A stretch of DNA of 64,000 nucleotides from Iris pallida (taxonomy: Eukaryota; Streptophyta; Magnoliopsida; Asparagales; Iridaceae), in the NCBI GenBank assembly GCA_029216955.1, contig JANAVB010010791.1:6249838-6313837 (forward strand), written 5' to 3'. The position numbers and the translations under genes are program-made. Positions 12,289-23,019 of this stretch are shown here, one piece after another (the first letter of the stretch is position 1; each line of letters opens with the position of its first letter). The notes under the pieces were generated by a model that did no database searches, had not been told where the DNA came from, and worked only from the letters and a program-made list of their open reading frames with translations.

Positions 12289-13642
12289 CTGCACGTCTTA
12301 TATTGACTACAATGTATGAAAGACTGCACAATTACCATACTCGCCACCATATTACACTTAATTGCTTTGATGTAAGAAACTTCGTAAACTAGCAATGACT
12401 GAAGCAACTAGGTTTCAAAGTTTTATCTTTCCAAAAGATTTTAGCTCATTGATGATTTTCAGATGTTGTCCTATTTATCAGTCTCTGACATAGAAGCTGC
12501 TCCACGGACGTGCCCAAACACATTTAATCATCGGGTAGAAATAAAGCAAGAAGACCGATTGACTCCCTATGTCCACTGTGGTCACTCAGCCTGACCTGGA
12601 AGCTATTGGATAATTTTGTAAAAGTTGTTCAAGTTATGGACCATTGAAGCTGGTATCTTCCCTGAGCATACCTTAAAATAATAACGTTCTGGAAATTGAT
12701 TAACTTTTGGCACTCTATCAAATATATGTCGCTCTCCTAGTCACCTTCAACAACTTATAGATAACTTTGTAAAGCTTAATCGATGTTATGGACTGTAGAA
12801 GCTGATATGTTAGACCCTCTGCACGACATAAAGTACTAGAGCTCTCGAAATTGATTGCTTTTCGGCATTCCATCAAATATATGTGGCTCACCTTCAACAG
12901 TTCTGTCAAAACTCAATACCACTTCTCTAGCACCTTGTTGAAATTCAATCCACCACTCATAAACACACACAGAATTCTAATGATGGAAAATACATACTGC
13001 ATGATTCTTACAAATCATGAAAGAATTTTATTGTACGATTAAAGGAACAGTCGAGGAAAAAAAAATACATATTGTATGTTTCTTACAATCACGAAGAATC
13101 AAAGATTCTTAGGTAAAGAATCAAAGATCATAGTACGATTCCTACAAATCACACAAGAATTAAGGGAAAAAAATCAAAATACAATAAACTTTATTTGACT
13201 ATTTAAAAAGTTTTTTTAATGAAAATATTTATTGTGAGTTATCTTTGTTCTCTCAAGCGTATGTATTTTACAAATCATCACAAACCCAATCACTTAACAA
13301 GTATCACTTAAGATCCGTTTTTCAATGTTTCAATATCACAACCACCATCCTTTTCTTCGGTAAAGAATCCAAGATTATTGTATGATTCAAGCAAAAAATT
13401 AAGACTAATAAGAACTATAAAATGTAATGAGATCTTAAAATGAAAACAAAATGTGATCAATTCACAATTTACGAACTTAAGATAAAACCTAGAACCTTAT
13501 GATAGACCAAATTAAGATTATATATCGATTCTCTTTTAGAGCTTAAGCATTAGATATTCATTAAGGTGACAAAAGTATCTCTCTAAAACATGAGAAACAC
13601 ACTTGCCTGGGCCGGTTTTGAGGGAGTGCAACGGGTGCGACC
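12289..13642. other. AT-rich noncoding flank
   Basis: No gene is supported here. 12590-12900 holds at least two diverged tandem copies of a unit of about 147 bp (listed separately). 12960-13200 has short imperfect repeats around TTCTTACAAATCATGAAAG-like wording. The right end reads GGGTGCGACC and forms the left flank of R1. Confidence 0.6.
12590..12900. repeat. Diverged tandem repeat, period about 147 bp
   Basis: Shared landmarks are TCACCTTCAAC at 12741 and 12888, CATCAAATATATG-like text at about 12715 and 12860, and GATAACTTTGTAAAG against GATAATTTTGTAAAAG. Two units are clear. The start of an older one may lie just upstream. Confidence 0.6.
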
Positions 13643-13793
13643 TGTAACGTCCCAAAAGTTGTGCCCCGTCCGAGGTAGAATTGCATAACCTTTCACAGAC
13701 CAAGGTTATGCGGAAAGATTCCAGAATGTTGTAGAAGATGACGGAATTCTCTAGAAGACGGCCGAACTCTCTAGAAGACGGTGGAATTCTCTG
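13643..13793 (+). repeat. R1 5' LTR fragment
   Basis: It starts TGTAACG and aligns with 38236 onward through the CTAGAAGA-rich stretch, then stops abruptly. Part of the family heat-shock motif remains (TTCCAGAA at 13719-13726). Confidence 0.82.
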
Positions 13794-14413
13794 CAGCCAG
13801 CTGCGCACTGGCGAGGCATGGGCTCTAAGTCGAAGTAATTTCAGGTATTCATAGATTCTCGGATATTGTTGAGACTATGTCCTAAAATCATAAAATTTTG
13901 ATCTCTTGAGTTGTTCTGACAATAATGGATAAAGTTGATAGAAATATTCGGTAATTTATCATTATTTGAGTCATTAAGCCAAGATTCACTGCAGCCAGAT
14001 GTACACTACACTGACGAGGTATGAACTCTAGGCAAAGTAATTTCGGATATGTATGGTTTCCGGATACTATTGAGACTATATCCGTGTTATATATCATGTT
14101 GATCTCTTATCACCATTGACAACCTTATCGAAAATTATCTTGATATTGACCTTAGTGGTTGGTTACATTTTCAAACATCATTTCTATTACCATAAGGTTC
14201 CATATAAGAAATTTCTACCTTATTTTCTAGTAACTCATTGTTGGACCTTTTGTTTTTTCTTAGTTCATAATAATTTCTTATTTGATTATTACCAAGAAAT
14301 TTCTTGTTTGCTCTTTTATTGTTTCCTAGTATCTAATAAACTTTTGCTAGATCTTTTCTCCTACCACAGCCCCTGAAATTTTGAGGACGAAATTTTGCTA
14401 AGGGGGGGAGATT
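13794..14413 (+). other. X internal tail with 198-bp duplication and polypurine tract
   Basis: Two diverged copies of one segment start at 13792 and 13990, both with TGCAGCCAG. Shared later landmarks are AAAGTAATTTC-like text and ATTGTTGAGACTAT against ATTGAGACTAT. GAGGACGAAATTTTGCTAAG, then a G-rich run (14381-14410), leads straight to the LTR start. Confidence 0.65.
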
Positions 14414-15678
14414 TGTAACTCCCTAAACCAATTTTTTTGGTGAATTTTATATTTTTCCTAAATATATAGTTGGAAGTATAATACTTTTCCATATAAAAGA
14501 CTAGCTTCTTTAAATAAAACTGTTTTTTACTACTAACTAACCTTGCTTTAAGAATATTAAATATTATTAAATCCTAATTTTGTTATTCTTTATTATTATC
14601 ATCAACTAGTTTTGTTATAGATTAATTTTGTCTTAGTTAATTATATTTCCTGCTACTTGTTATTAATCACAGTTCTCTGTTAATGCTTAAATCATAATAT
14701 TGTTATTATTACTAATTAGTTTCGTAATTATTTTATTAATTATTAATTATGGTTAATCCCAAAGGATTAACTGATTCTGTTAGTAGGCTGGGTTAGTAAC
14801 TAATTCAGTTAGTTAATTATGAAATCTGTTACTAAAGTTGTTCTGTGCCCCCAGATCTCTGATTATTTACTAAGCTATGCCACCCAGTTAACTTGTGGAA
14901 CACCTTATTTTTTATTATAAATAATTTGTCCAATCACTGCTGTCAGTCCCATCAGTCTACTGTCATCACTGACACATTTTTTTCAAATCACTGCACTATT
15001 CTCCGTCAATGGCCGACCGCCGCGTGCCACCGTGATTGCTGCCATCAGTCGCGGAGTCTCCTCGTTCAGACGAGGATCGCGCCACCGCATCATCGTCGTG
15101 TCCAGATCGGGCACTACTCGCCACCAGTCACTGACACAACTCTGTCAACACCATCACAAGCTCGCTGCCCTCAGATCCAGTATCCGGCCACCACCCGTCA
15201 GCCTCCGCCGACCGGAACCCCCGATCTGCCAACGTATTAGTCGTCGTCAACACCGAGCAAGGGACTTCGCCGTCGTGCCTGGACTCGAGCCACCACCGTG
15301 TCTCACGATCTCGTCGCCACCGCCTCAACTTCACTGGGAAGCCGAGCTCCGCCACCGCAGCATCACCCGAAACCGTCGTGCCTCCACCACTCGACGGATC
15401 CACGCACACCACGTCACAACCGGAGTCCAACCGTCGACCGCCATCATATATCCTCGTCACCGCTTCTCTTCGCCACTCCTCGATGACAACGACCCCTCGA
15501 ACAGAGAGTCGTCCTCGGAGACCGAGTCGTCCCTTCGAGATCTGCACCGGCTCCTCGAAGGACGCACTGCCCCTTCGAGTCTCGTGGAGTCACCTCGAGT
15601 CCCGGACCGCCATCGGTGACCGGATCCAGCTGGAGGCCGACGTCGCCGTCCTAGACCACCAGATCCGCCGCCTTGGAC
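14414..15678 (+). repeat. X LTR, first part
   Basis: It starts TGTAACTCCC right after the G-rich tract. The first 600 bp are AT-rich. 15000-15670 is a GC-rich island (CCGCC, TCGCC, CACCG wording). The C2 insertion cuts it at 15678; the last five bases TGGAC are the C2 target duplication. Confidence 0.75.
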
Positions 15679-16148
15679 TGTTATTTCCGAAACAGATCGT
15701 TTGATGGAAATCTCGATCTCTTAGAAAGAGTGAGATGGATAAAAGCAACTTAGCAGACGAAATATAGATCACCGCAACTCTGCTGATCGTTCTCAACCGG
15801 AGTTGATGCAACTAAGATGAATAATCGTTCTCAACCGAAGTTGATACAACGAAGATAAATACTCGTTCTCAACCGGAGTTGATGCAATGACTTTGCTGGG
15901 GTGATAAAGATCACCGTTGCTCAAAGCAAGATTCGCCCTATTGCGATATGCTTCTTTGTTGGTTTAGCCTTCTTTCTACTAGAAAAATACCCCCACATGA
16001 CACCCATGTGCCTCTCCACACTTCATGTGATCTCTCAACACATGCAAAGCTTTATATAGATATATCATCCATTTGGTTTTTCCAATGTGGGACTATCTTT
16101 CTAGTTTCTAAAGCAAAACACCAACAACAACAAGCAAAAACACCAACA
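15679..16148 (-). repeat. C2 3' LTR, internally deleted
   Basis: 15679-about 15947 matches 31758-32026, and about 15948-16148 matches 32743-32941. About 715 bp present in the other LTR are absent. The ends are TG...CA on both strands, with CACCAACA at the inner edge. Confidence 0.92.
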
Positions 16149-17163
16149 ATCTTCCACATATCTCTATATATGGGTTGAACGTTCCCCACAGTGACTGTCC
16201 ATCATGCATTAGGATAGATGTCGCTACGACTTGAATCTTTTCGCATGGGTTAAATGACAGCATGATACAAGAATGGACTAAGCCTTGAATTTTGCACCAT
16301 AATTGCAATTCTTCCCAAACACATAATGACATCAACTGCGCTTTTGGCTGCACATTAAAGATCTTGTGCCAGCCTGGTTTCGATATATGTATCTTGGGTG
16401 TCTACAAGATTTTCCTCAAGAGACGGCCTACATATCTATCCATACACTTTAGGTGAGTTCTTTTAAAGAGTCTTTGGCATGAAACCTTTTGCTTTCTTGC
16501 TGTGCTACACCGCTATGACATGGCCCAAAGCCGAGGCACTGCCTCATGTGGTGTCATACCACCTGTACCATGAGGTCCAACCTCTTTGTAGTGCCAAACT
16601 ACCAAGCATAAAGCCTTTCGCTTCCTTGCGGTGTTACGCCGCCGTGACATGGCTTGCAAAGCCGAGGCACTGGCTCATGTGGTGTCACCCACTGTAACAT
16701 GAGGCCCAGCCTCTTTGTAGTGCTGCCTACCTCTCTTCATCGTACAGCATTAGGCCCTCTTGCCTATGTGCGGTGCTACGCCGATGTGACTTGGCCCGAA
16801 GTCAATGCTTTATCCTCACTAGGTACCTCATGTGGTGTCACCCCACTGTAGCGTGGAGTACTACGCTCCTTTGTAGTGCTATGCTACCCGTGCTTCCTGT
16901 AAAGCATGCCAGACATCCCAGATGTCCAAGAACTCATTAAGGTTTCCACGCCATCCTCCCACAGGACTTTGTTCTTTGTAAAGAACAATCAGTAGACAAT
17001 AGGGGTTCTGGGTTCTTAACCCCACAACATCCCAAAGGACTGCCCACTATTTCTGATATTCTTCTAGTCATGGTCCTTCTTTGAACTAAAAGCTAGATGC
17101 CTAGTAGATTTCTCTTTGAACTAATAGCATAAAGCTTTGTAGTAGAATTACAAAAACATAATA
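16149..17163 (-). other. C2 3' untranslated region with three tandem repeats
   Basis: It lies between the pol end and the 3' LTR. On the plus strand, three related units of about 130-140 bp run from about 16478 to 16890. Each carries GTGCTACACCG-like text, a TGACATGGC-like core (about 16515, 16645, 16787), CTCATGTGGTGTCA and CTTTGTAGTGC. 16890-17163 has no other feature I can support. Confidence 0.7.
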
Positions 17164-20002
17164 TCAGAGTGTCTTCAAGTCCATCTTACCTGTTGTGTCT
17201 TCAACCAGCTGGCGCTCGAGACCTTTGGTGAACGGATCTGCCAGATTCTCCTGACTCCGAACATCCACTACGGCAGTGACTCCTCTTTTAATAAGATCAT
17301 TTACCGTCCTGTGACGCACAGTCCTCTTCTTGCCATTGAAGAGATCATTCGATGCCACCGCTACAGTTGCATGGTTGTCGCAGTATATCGGTACTGCCGC
17401 TATCTGCGCACCAACCAATGAAAGATCATGCATGAGCTCACGAAGCCATTCTGCTTCATCTGCTGCAGCCGCCAGTGCATAGAACTCAGATTCTATAGTA
17501 GAGTGAGACAACATAGTCTGTTTCTTCGACTTCCATGATATAGCAGCTCCACCAATGGAGAAAACATATCCTCCTGTGGACCTTTCACTCTTTACTTCTG
17601 AGCACCAGCTTGCATCACTGAAGCCCTCCACTACTTTTGGATCTCCGCAGTAGTGCAGTGCATACTTCTAAGTCCTTTTGAGATATCTCATAACCCTCTT
17701 CACAGCTTTCCAGTACTCCACACCTGGATTGCTCGTGAACCGACTCAGCATCCCCATGGTAAAAGCTATGTCAGACCTTGTGGCAGTAATTGCATACATC
17801 AAACTCCCGATGACGCTTGAATACTCCAACTGTCTGACGTTTTTTCTTGGATTTGGCTTCAGCTTCTTGTCACACCTATATGGCGTATCGATCCCTGGAA
17901 GATCCTGATACCCATAGCGTGTGAGCATCTTCTCAATGTAATGAGTCTGTGACACTACCACTCCAGTTTCCGTCCGGATGATCTTTATCCTTAGGATAAC
18001 ATCAGCTTCCCTTAAGTCCTTCATGCTGAACTTAGATGAGAGGAACTTCTTTGTCTCGGTGACACTTGCTAGATCTGTACCCAAGATCAATATGTCGTCC
18101 ATGTAGAGACAAACGACAACTCCTCTCCCATCAGCCAACTTTGTATACACACACTTGTCCGTCTCGCTGAGCCGTTTGATCTTATGACTTTATCAAACTT
18201 CTCATGCCACATCTTGGGAGCTTGCTTCAGACCATACAGAGATTTCACCAACTTACATACTTTGTCTTCGAGACCCTTAACGATGAATCCTTTCGGCTGT
18301 TGCATGTAAATTTCTTCGGTCAATTCACCATTCAGGAAAGCGATCTTAACATCCATCTGATGAATTACCAGCTTGTGAATTGCGCTAAGAGCAATCAACA
18401 TCCTGATGGTCGTCATCCACGCTACTGGAGCATATGTGTCGAAATAATCGATCATATGCTTCTGAGAAAACCCTTTGGCAACTAATCTTGCCTTGAACTT
18501 GTCAACAGTTCCATCGGCCTTCATCTTCTTCTTGAAAATCCATTTACTTCCGATTGGTTTTGCTCCTTCAAGCAGATCGACCAACACCCACGTGTTGTTG
18601 AAGTTATCAAATCGTACTCATCATTAATAGCCTCCTTCCAGAAGACAACATCTCTGGTCTTCATCGCCTCATCATAGGTAAGCGGGTCTACTTCTATATG
18701 ATAGGTGATAAAATCCTCTCCGAAGTCCTTCTGTCTCCTCACTCGCTTAGATACAGGTTCTGCAAGTTCCGGTTCAACAGTTGTTTCTGCAGCAACAACA
18801 TCTTCCTGGACTACCTCTTCGCAAGGAACTTGAGCCTCCTGTGCACTCACATTGTTCTCCGGAATGTCCACGAGAACAATGTTCTTGTGCCTTGCAAATT
18901 TATCTTCAAAGAATTTTGTATCGCGAGATTCAATGATATAATTTGACTCAATATCAAGCAACCTCCGAGCATCACTCTTATCAGCATAACCCAGGAATAT
19001 AGTCTTCGTAGTCCTTGTTTCCAGCTTCTGAATCTTCAAATCCGGAAGCTTCACATACGCCAGACACCCCCACACTCGAATGACATTCAAGTTGGGTCTG
19101 ACCTTGAACTAGAGTTCATGAGGAGTGACTTCCGAAGTTGCATGCGGCACTCTGTTCAATATGAACGTAGCTGTAAGCACTGCTTCACCCCAGAAGCAAT
19201 TTGGAAGACCCGCAGTCAACAGCATTGAGTTCATCATCTCTGTTAACGTTCTGTTCTTCCTTTCTGCAACACCATTTGATTGAGGGGAGTACGGAGCAGT
19301 TGTCTCGTTGATAATTCTATGTTCTTTGCAGAACGATGCGAATTCATGAGACCTATACTCACCACCTCGATCACTTCTGAGTCTCTTGAGTTGTTGTCCG
19401 GTTTGACGCTCGACTTCAGCCTTGAAGTCCTTATACTTCTCAAATGCTTCATCTTTAGACTTGAGCAGATAAACAAACGCGTACTTTGAGAAGTCGTCGA
19501 TGAAAGTAATGAAATACTTCATCCCGGCCTCTGTGGAGAACTGTTTTAAGTCAGATATCTGAGGGCACCAACTCCAGAAGATCTATACTTCGGTTTACCC
19601 GCTTGAACGGTTTCCTTGTGATCTTTGCCTGCGTACAGACCTCGCACTTCTCCAAATCCTTATCCCCACATTTGGAGATAAGCCCTAGACTAGACATCTT
19701 GTTTATTCTTTTACAATGAACATGTCCTAGTCTATTATGTCACAACTCAAGAGAATAACCAGAAGAGGAAATTGCATTCACTATCTCCATAGGAGTTACA
19801 AGTTGAAGTTTGAACATCCCTTCGGTACAGAAGCCTCCCCGAAGTATGTTCCTTTATAGGACATAACGACTTGACCAGCGTTAATGTCCATCCTCAAGCC
19901 TGCGTTGCAGAGCAGGCTTCCAGAGACCAGGTCTTTGGCTATAGCAGGTACGTGCTTCACATTCTGAAGTGTCAGCGACTTCTCCGAAGTCAGTTACAAT
20001 AC
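17164..20002 (-). pseudogene. C2 pol remainder: integrase, RT, RNase H, broken
   Basis: Read on the minus strand from 20002: end of protease region and pre-integrase (19840-20002); integrase core 19110-19522 with FITFIDDFSKYAF, RSDRGGEY and GVAERKNR, so DDE is present; connection 18521-19090; RT 17668-18587 with YMDDILILGTDL near 18100; RNase H 17164-17631 with DASWCS and STIESEFYALAA. Stops and frame changes occur near 19530-19840, 19095, 18590, 18130 and 17640-17665. RT also shows LREAD where LGEAD is usual. It cannot code for a full enzyme set. Confidence 0.88.
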
Positions 20003-20007
20003 CACCG

Positions 20008-22860
20008 TGTCACGCCCCAGAACCAGAATACTGGAGAGCGGGGGCAGACATAGCCAGCTACGTATATTGAAATGAATCCATCTCGCTATACGGTCACGGC
20101 TGTCTAGATACATGAGGGTTTACTACAAGCCAACAGTCTCCTATGGTCATGAACAAGCCTAGTGTCTCAATCACAAGCAAGTAAATAAAGTCTCAAGATG
20201 TATGATCATTAAATATACAATAATAAGGCGTCCCAAATATTACATATTCAGCTGATCATGAAGCTAGTCGTTACAAAATGTTAGGACTAGCAAGAGTTTT
20301 AGTCATACATGATCAACCCTAGGATCTGTCGATCATGTTACAGCCCGTAGGCAGACAGTAAGTAAGTGCAATCGAGCTAAACAGGTGCTCGTCGGCTAAA
20401 CGCCTCAAAAGAATATTTTTACAATAAAGTGGGAGAGCCAAAAATAACCCACTCGTTGCCCTGGTTACGTCTGGTGTTCACCATCGGGCTGGAAAGTCGG
20501 TAGATCCTCTGGAGCTGCTCCGAAATCTGGCCATACAAAACCAGCTGGGTCAGATCCCAGAAAGGGCAAGTGCCACAAAGGAAGCTTCACTTAGGAACTA
20601 AAACCAGCAATTAGCACCATAGTAATAGATTAATAATAAAGACAGGGATTTAAGAAAAACATAACAGGTGATATACGATGAGATAACCATGGAACTATTC
20701 AAATAGCCAGGTTATAACCCGTAAACCAAACAAGGACCGGGGTTGTAACCCTTCGTCTGAACAGAACTTGGAATTCTCACCATTTATCGGTAAAATAAAT
20801 ACAGGCATTCAGGTCATGCAGTGATCTGGAACAGAATCAGGGCAAGACTAGACAGGTTAGACTCCATTCAAACATTTCACGGCCAAGCAAGAATTACGGC
20901 TTGATACTTTAACTAACTAGGGTTATCACAGGCCTAGTTACTAGCAAGATGCAGTGAGAATCTTCCACAGCCACAAGCCCTGCAGACCATCCAGGTTACC
21001 CGGGTTAAAAGATTTAGAGTTGAATTCAGGTGGGTACATCGTCCAGGAAACGAATGTACCCTTAGGTAGCTTGAAGGGTGCAACACATGACAGTGTGCTG
21101 GAAATGTGCCCTACTCGACGGCAGGCTACAGATCCCAAGGCGTGCCCAGGTAACGGGATTGCCTGTAGCTGGGAGATCTCTTTATGACTAATGTATTAAT
21201 CTAGTTATTAGCCTTAGTCCATTTCAGTAGGTACTCCTGACCGTGGTACTCAGGAGTCCCCTCTTAGACATGATGCAAGACAGGACTGGATTATTTGTAC
21301 AAGCACAATCGCCCGCGGTGTCCAGGATTAATTATACAGGTCATGTCATGTCAGGTAGCCGTCGCAACAGCTTATCAGATATATCATGTCAGGTAAGAGT
21401 TCTGGTCAAGAGTGCGCCACGACGGGCCACTATCAGGTCGTGCTAGTTCCTTGTCACACCCTGTCGTGTACAATTGTCATTTCAATCATGTCAATCAAAT
21501 CGTGATTTATCAAGTTCAGGACAAAAGGCGTAAGGATATAAAATGGGCATAAAATATACCATAGGAGTTCCAAAGCATGGGCAAAAATAATAATAAAAAT
21601 AACAGTACAGAGCTATAGGAGAGTCATGCGGTTCAGGAATAATCTCATGCGGCTGGGAGGAGAGCAGCCCATGCGGCTGAATAGGGTCAGGCGCATGCGG
21701 CTTGATAAAGGAAAGCCTATGCGGCTAAGGATATCAGTCCTCATGCGGCCAGCGGGAAGAGAGGGCGCATGAGACTGATATGAATTGGGTCCATGCGGCT
21801 GGGATGAATAGGGTCCATGCGGCCAAGGAGAGAATCCATGCGGCAGGGACAGGAGCAAAGCCATGCGCTTATGCGGTTAGCGGGGTCATACGCCTATGCG
21901 GCTACAAGTGGACCAAGTTCATGCAGCTCGGAAAGAAGTTCTCATGCGGCTGGGTCAAGTAAAGTCCCATGCGGCCAGCGGGAAGAGAGGGCGCATGAGA
22001 CTAAGTCAGAGCATTCATGCGGCTGGAGAAGCGGGGTCCCATGCGGCTAAGGGAGGGCGCATGCGTCCAGAAGGGTAGCGTCTCATGCGGCTCAAGAAGT
22101 GCAGAGTATATGCAGCTGGAGATTGAGCGAGTTATGCGGCTAGATGAGTTCGGCCCTCATGCGGCCAAGTACTTCCAGCCATGCGGCTGAATAGAACACT
22201 TGCCGCATGAAATATTCATGCGGTCAAGTCAAGCACAGTTCATCCTCTCCAAATATCCGAGAAGAAGAACACCATGAGAGCCAAATTCTCAAGCTCCATA
22301 ACTCCATCATCCGGAGCCCAAATCCGAACTTCCATAGGTCAAAATGGGGCAGAACAAGATTCTCTACAACATGGAACCATCAAAACTTAGAAATTACAAG
22401 ATTAAGTAGATCAAAACCCAGGAAATCCGAAAATAAAATAAACTTAGATCTACAAGAATCTAGCCATGGAAAGTGGAAATGCCAAGTACTAAAGTAAGTT
22501 AAAATGCTGTAAGGAAGAGAATGAAGCAATAAAATTTGAGTTCCTCCATGAAGCAAGTTGCACTTGCCTAGACCTCTCTCTCTCCCTCTCTCTGGTAGGT
22601 GAAGAAGTAAATGGGGAAAAGAAGAGAGTAATGAAGAGAGAGAAAGAAGAATGGGGTTAATAAATGGTAGTGGTGGTGGTAGGTAGGGGGTTCGCCCTTG
22701 GTTCATGATGAACCAATAGCAATCCCAAACCGAACCAAGCCAACCCGAACCAAGAATAACCCAAGCCAGGATGGAAACTAAGCAAGGAAAAATCATGCAA
22801 TACAAGAATAAATACGTACACGTATTCCAAAAATACGTAATACGGACAACAGGCATTACA
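20008..22860 (-). repeat. T2 3' LTR
   Basis: On the plus strand it runs from TGTCACGCCCC to GGCATTACA. 21610-22220 holds some two dozen ATGCGGC motifs spaced 20-35 bp apart. Near 20710-20750 lies the stem-loop shared with the T1 and T3 LTRs. Confidence 0.95.
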
Positions 22861-23019
22861 ACTCTACCCACCTTAAAAGAATTCCGTCCTCGAAATTTAA
22901 TTAAGAGGCTAGAGAGACGAGGACAAGCTATATTAATCACAAGCAAGCTATAACTAGGCATGCAATCACTCATTCAAGCAAGAAATTGAAGGCATGAGGC
23001 ATAAGGAAGACATTATACC
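22861..23019 (-). other. T2 3' untranslated segment and polypurine tract
   Basis: On the minus strand AAGGTGGGTAGAGT directly precedes the LTR start TGTAATGCC, as in T1. Confidence 0.75.

Noticed and set aside
15032..15619. 195-codon arginine- and serine-rich frame
   Set aside because: It lies in the GC-rich part of the X LTR. Overlapping frames on both strands are also open, as expected from composition, and no domain is recognisable.
21610..22220. Evenly spaced ATGCGGC motifs considered as a CRISPR-like array
   Set aside because: The motif is 7 bp, spacing is irregular, the block sits inside a plant LTR and there are no cas genes.
22380..22973. Minus-strand frame of 197 codons (and its twin at 30219-30803)
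   Set aside because: Both lie in or across the T2 LTR ends and differ only by what adjoins the LTR. They are LTR sequence, not a gene.
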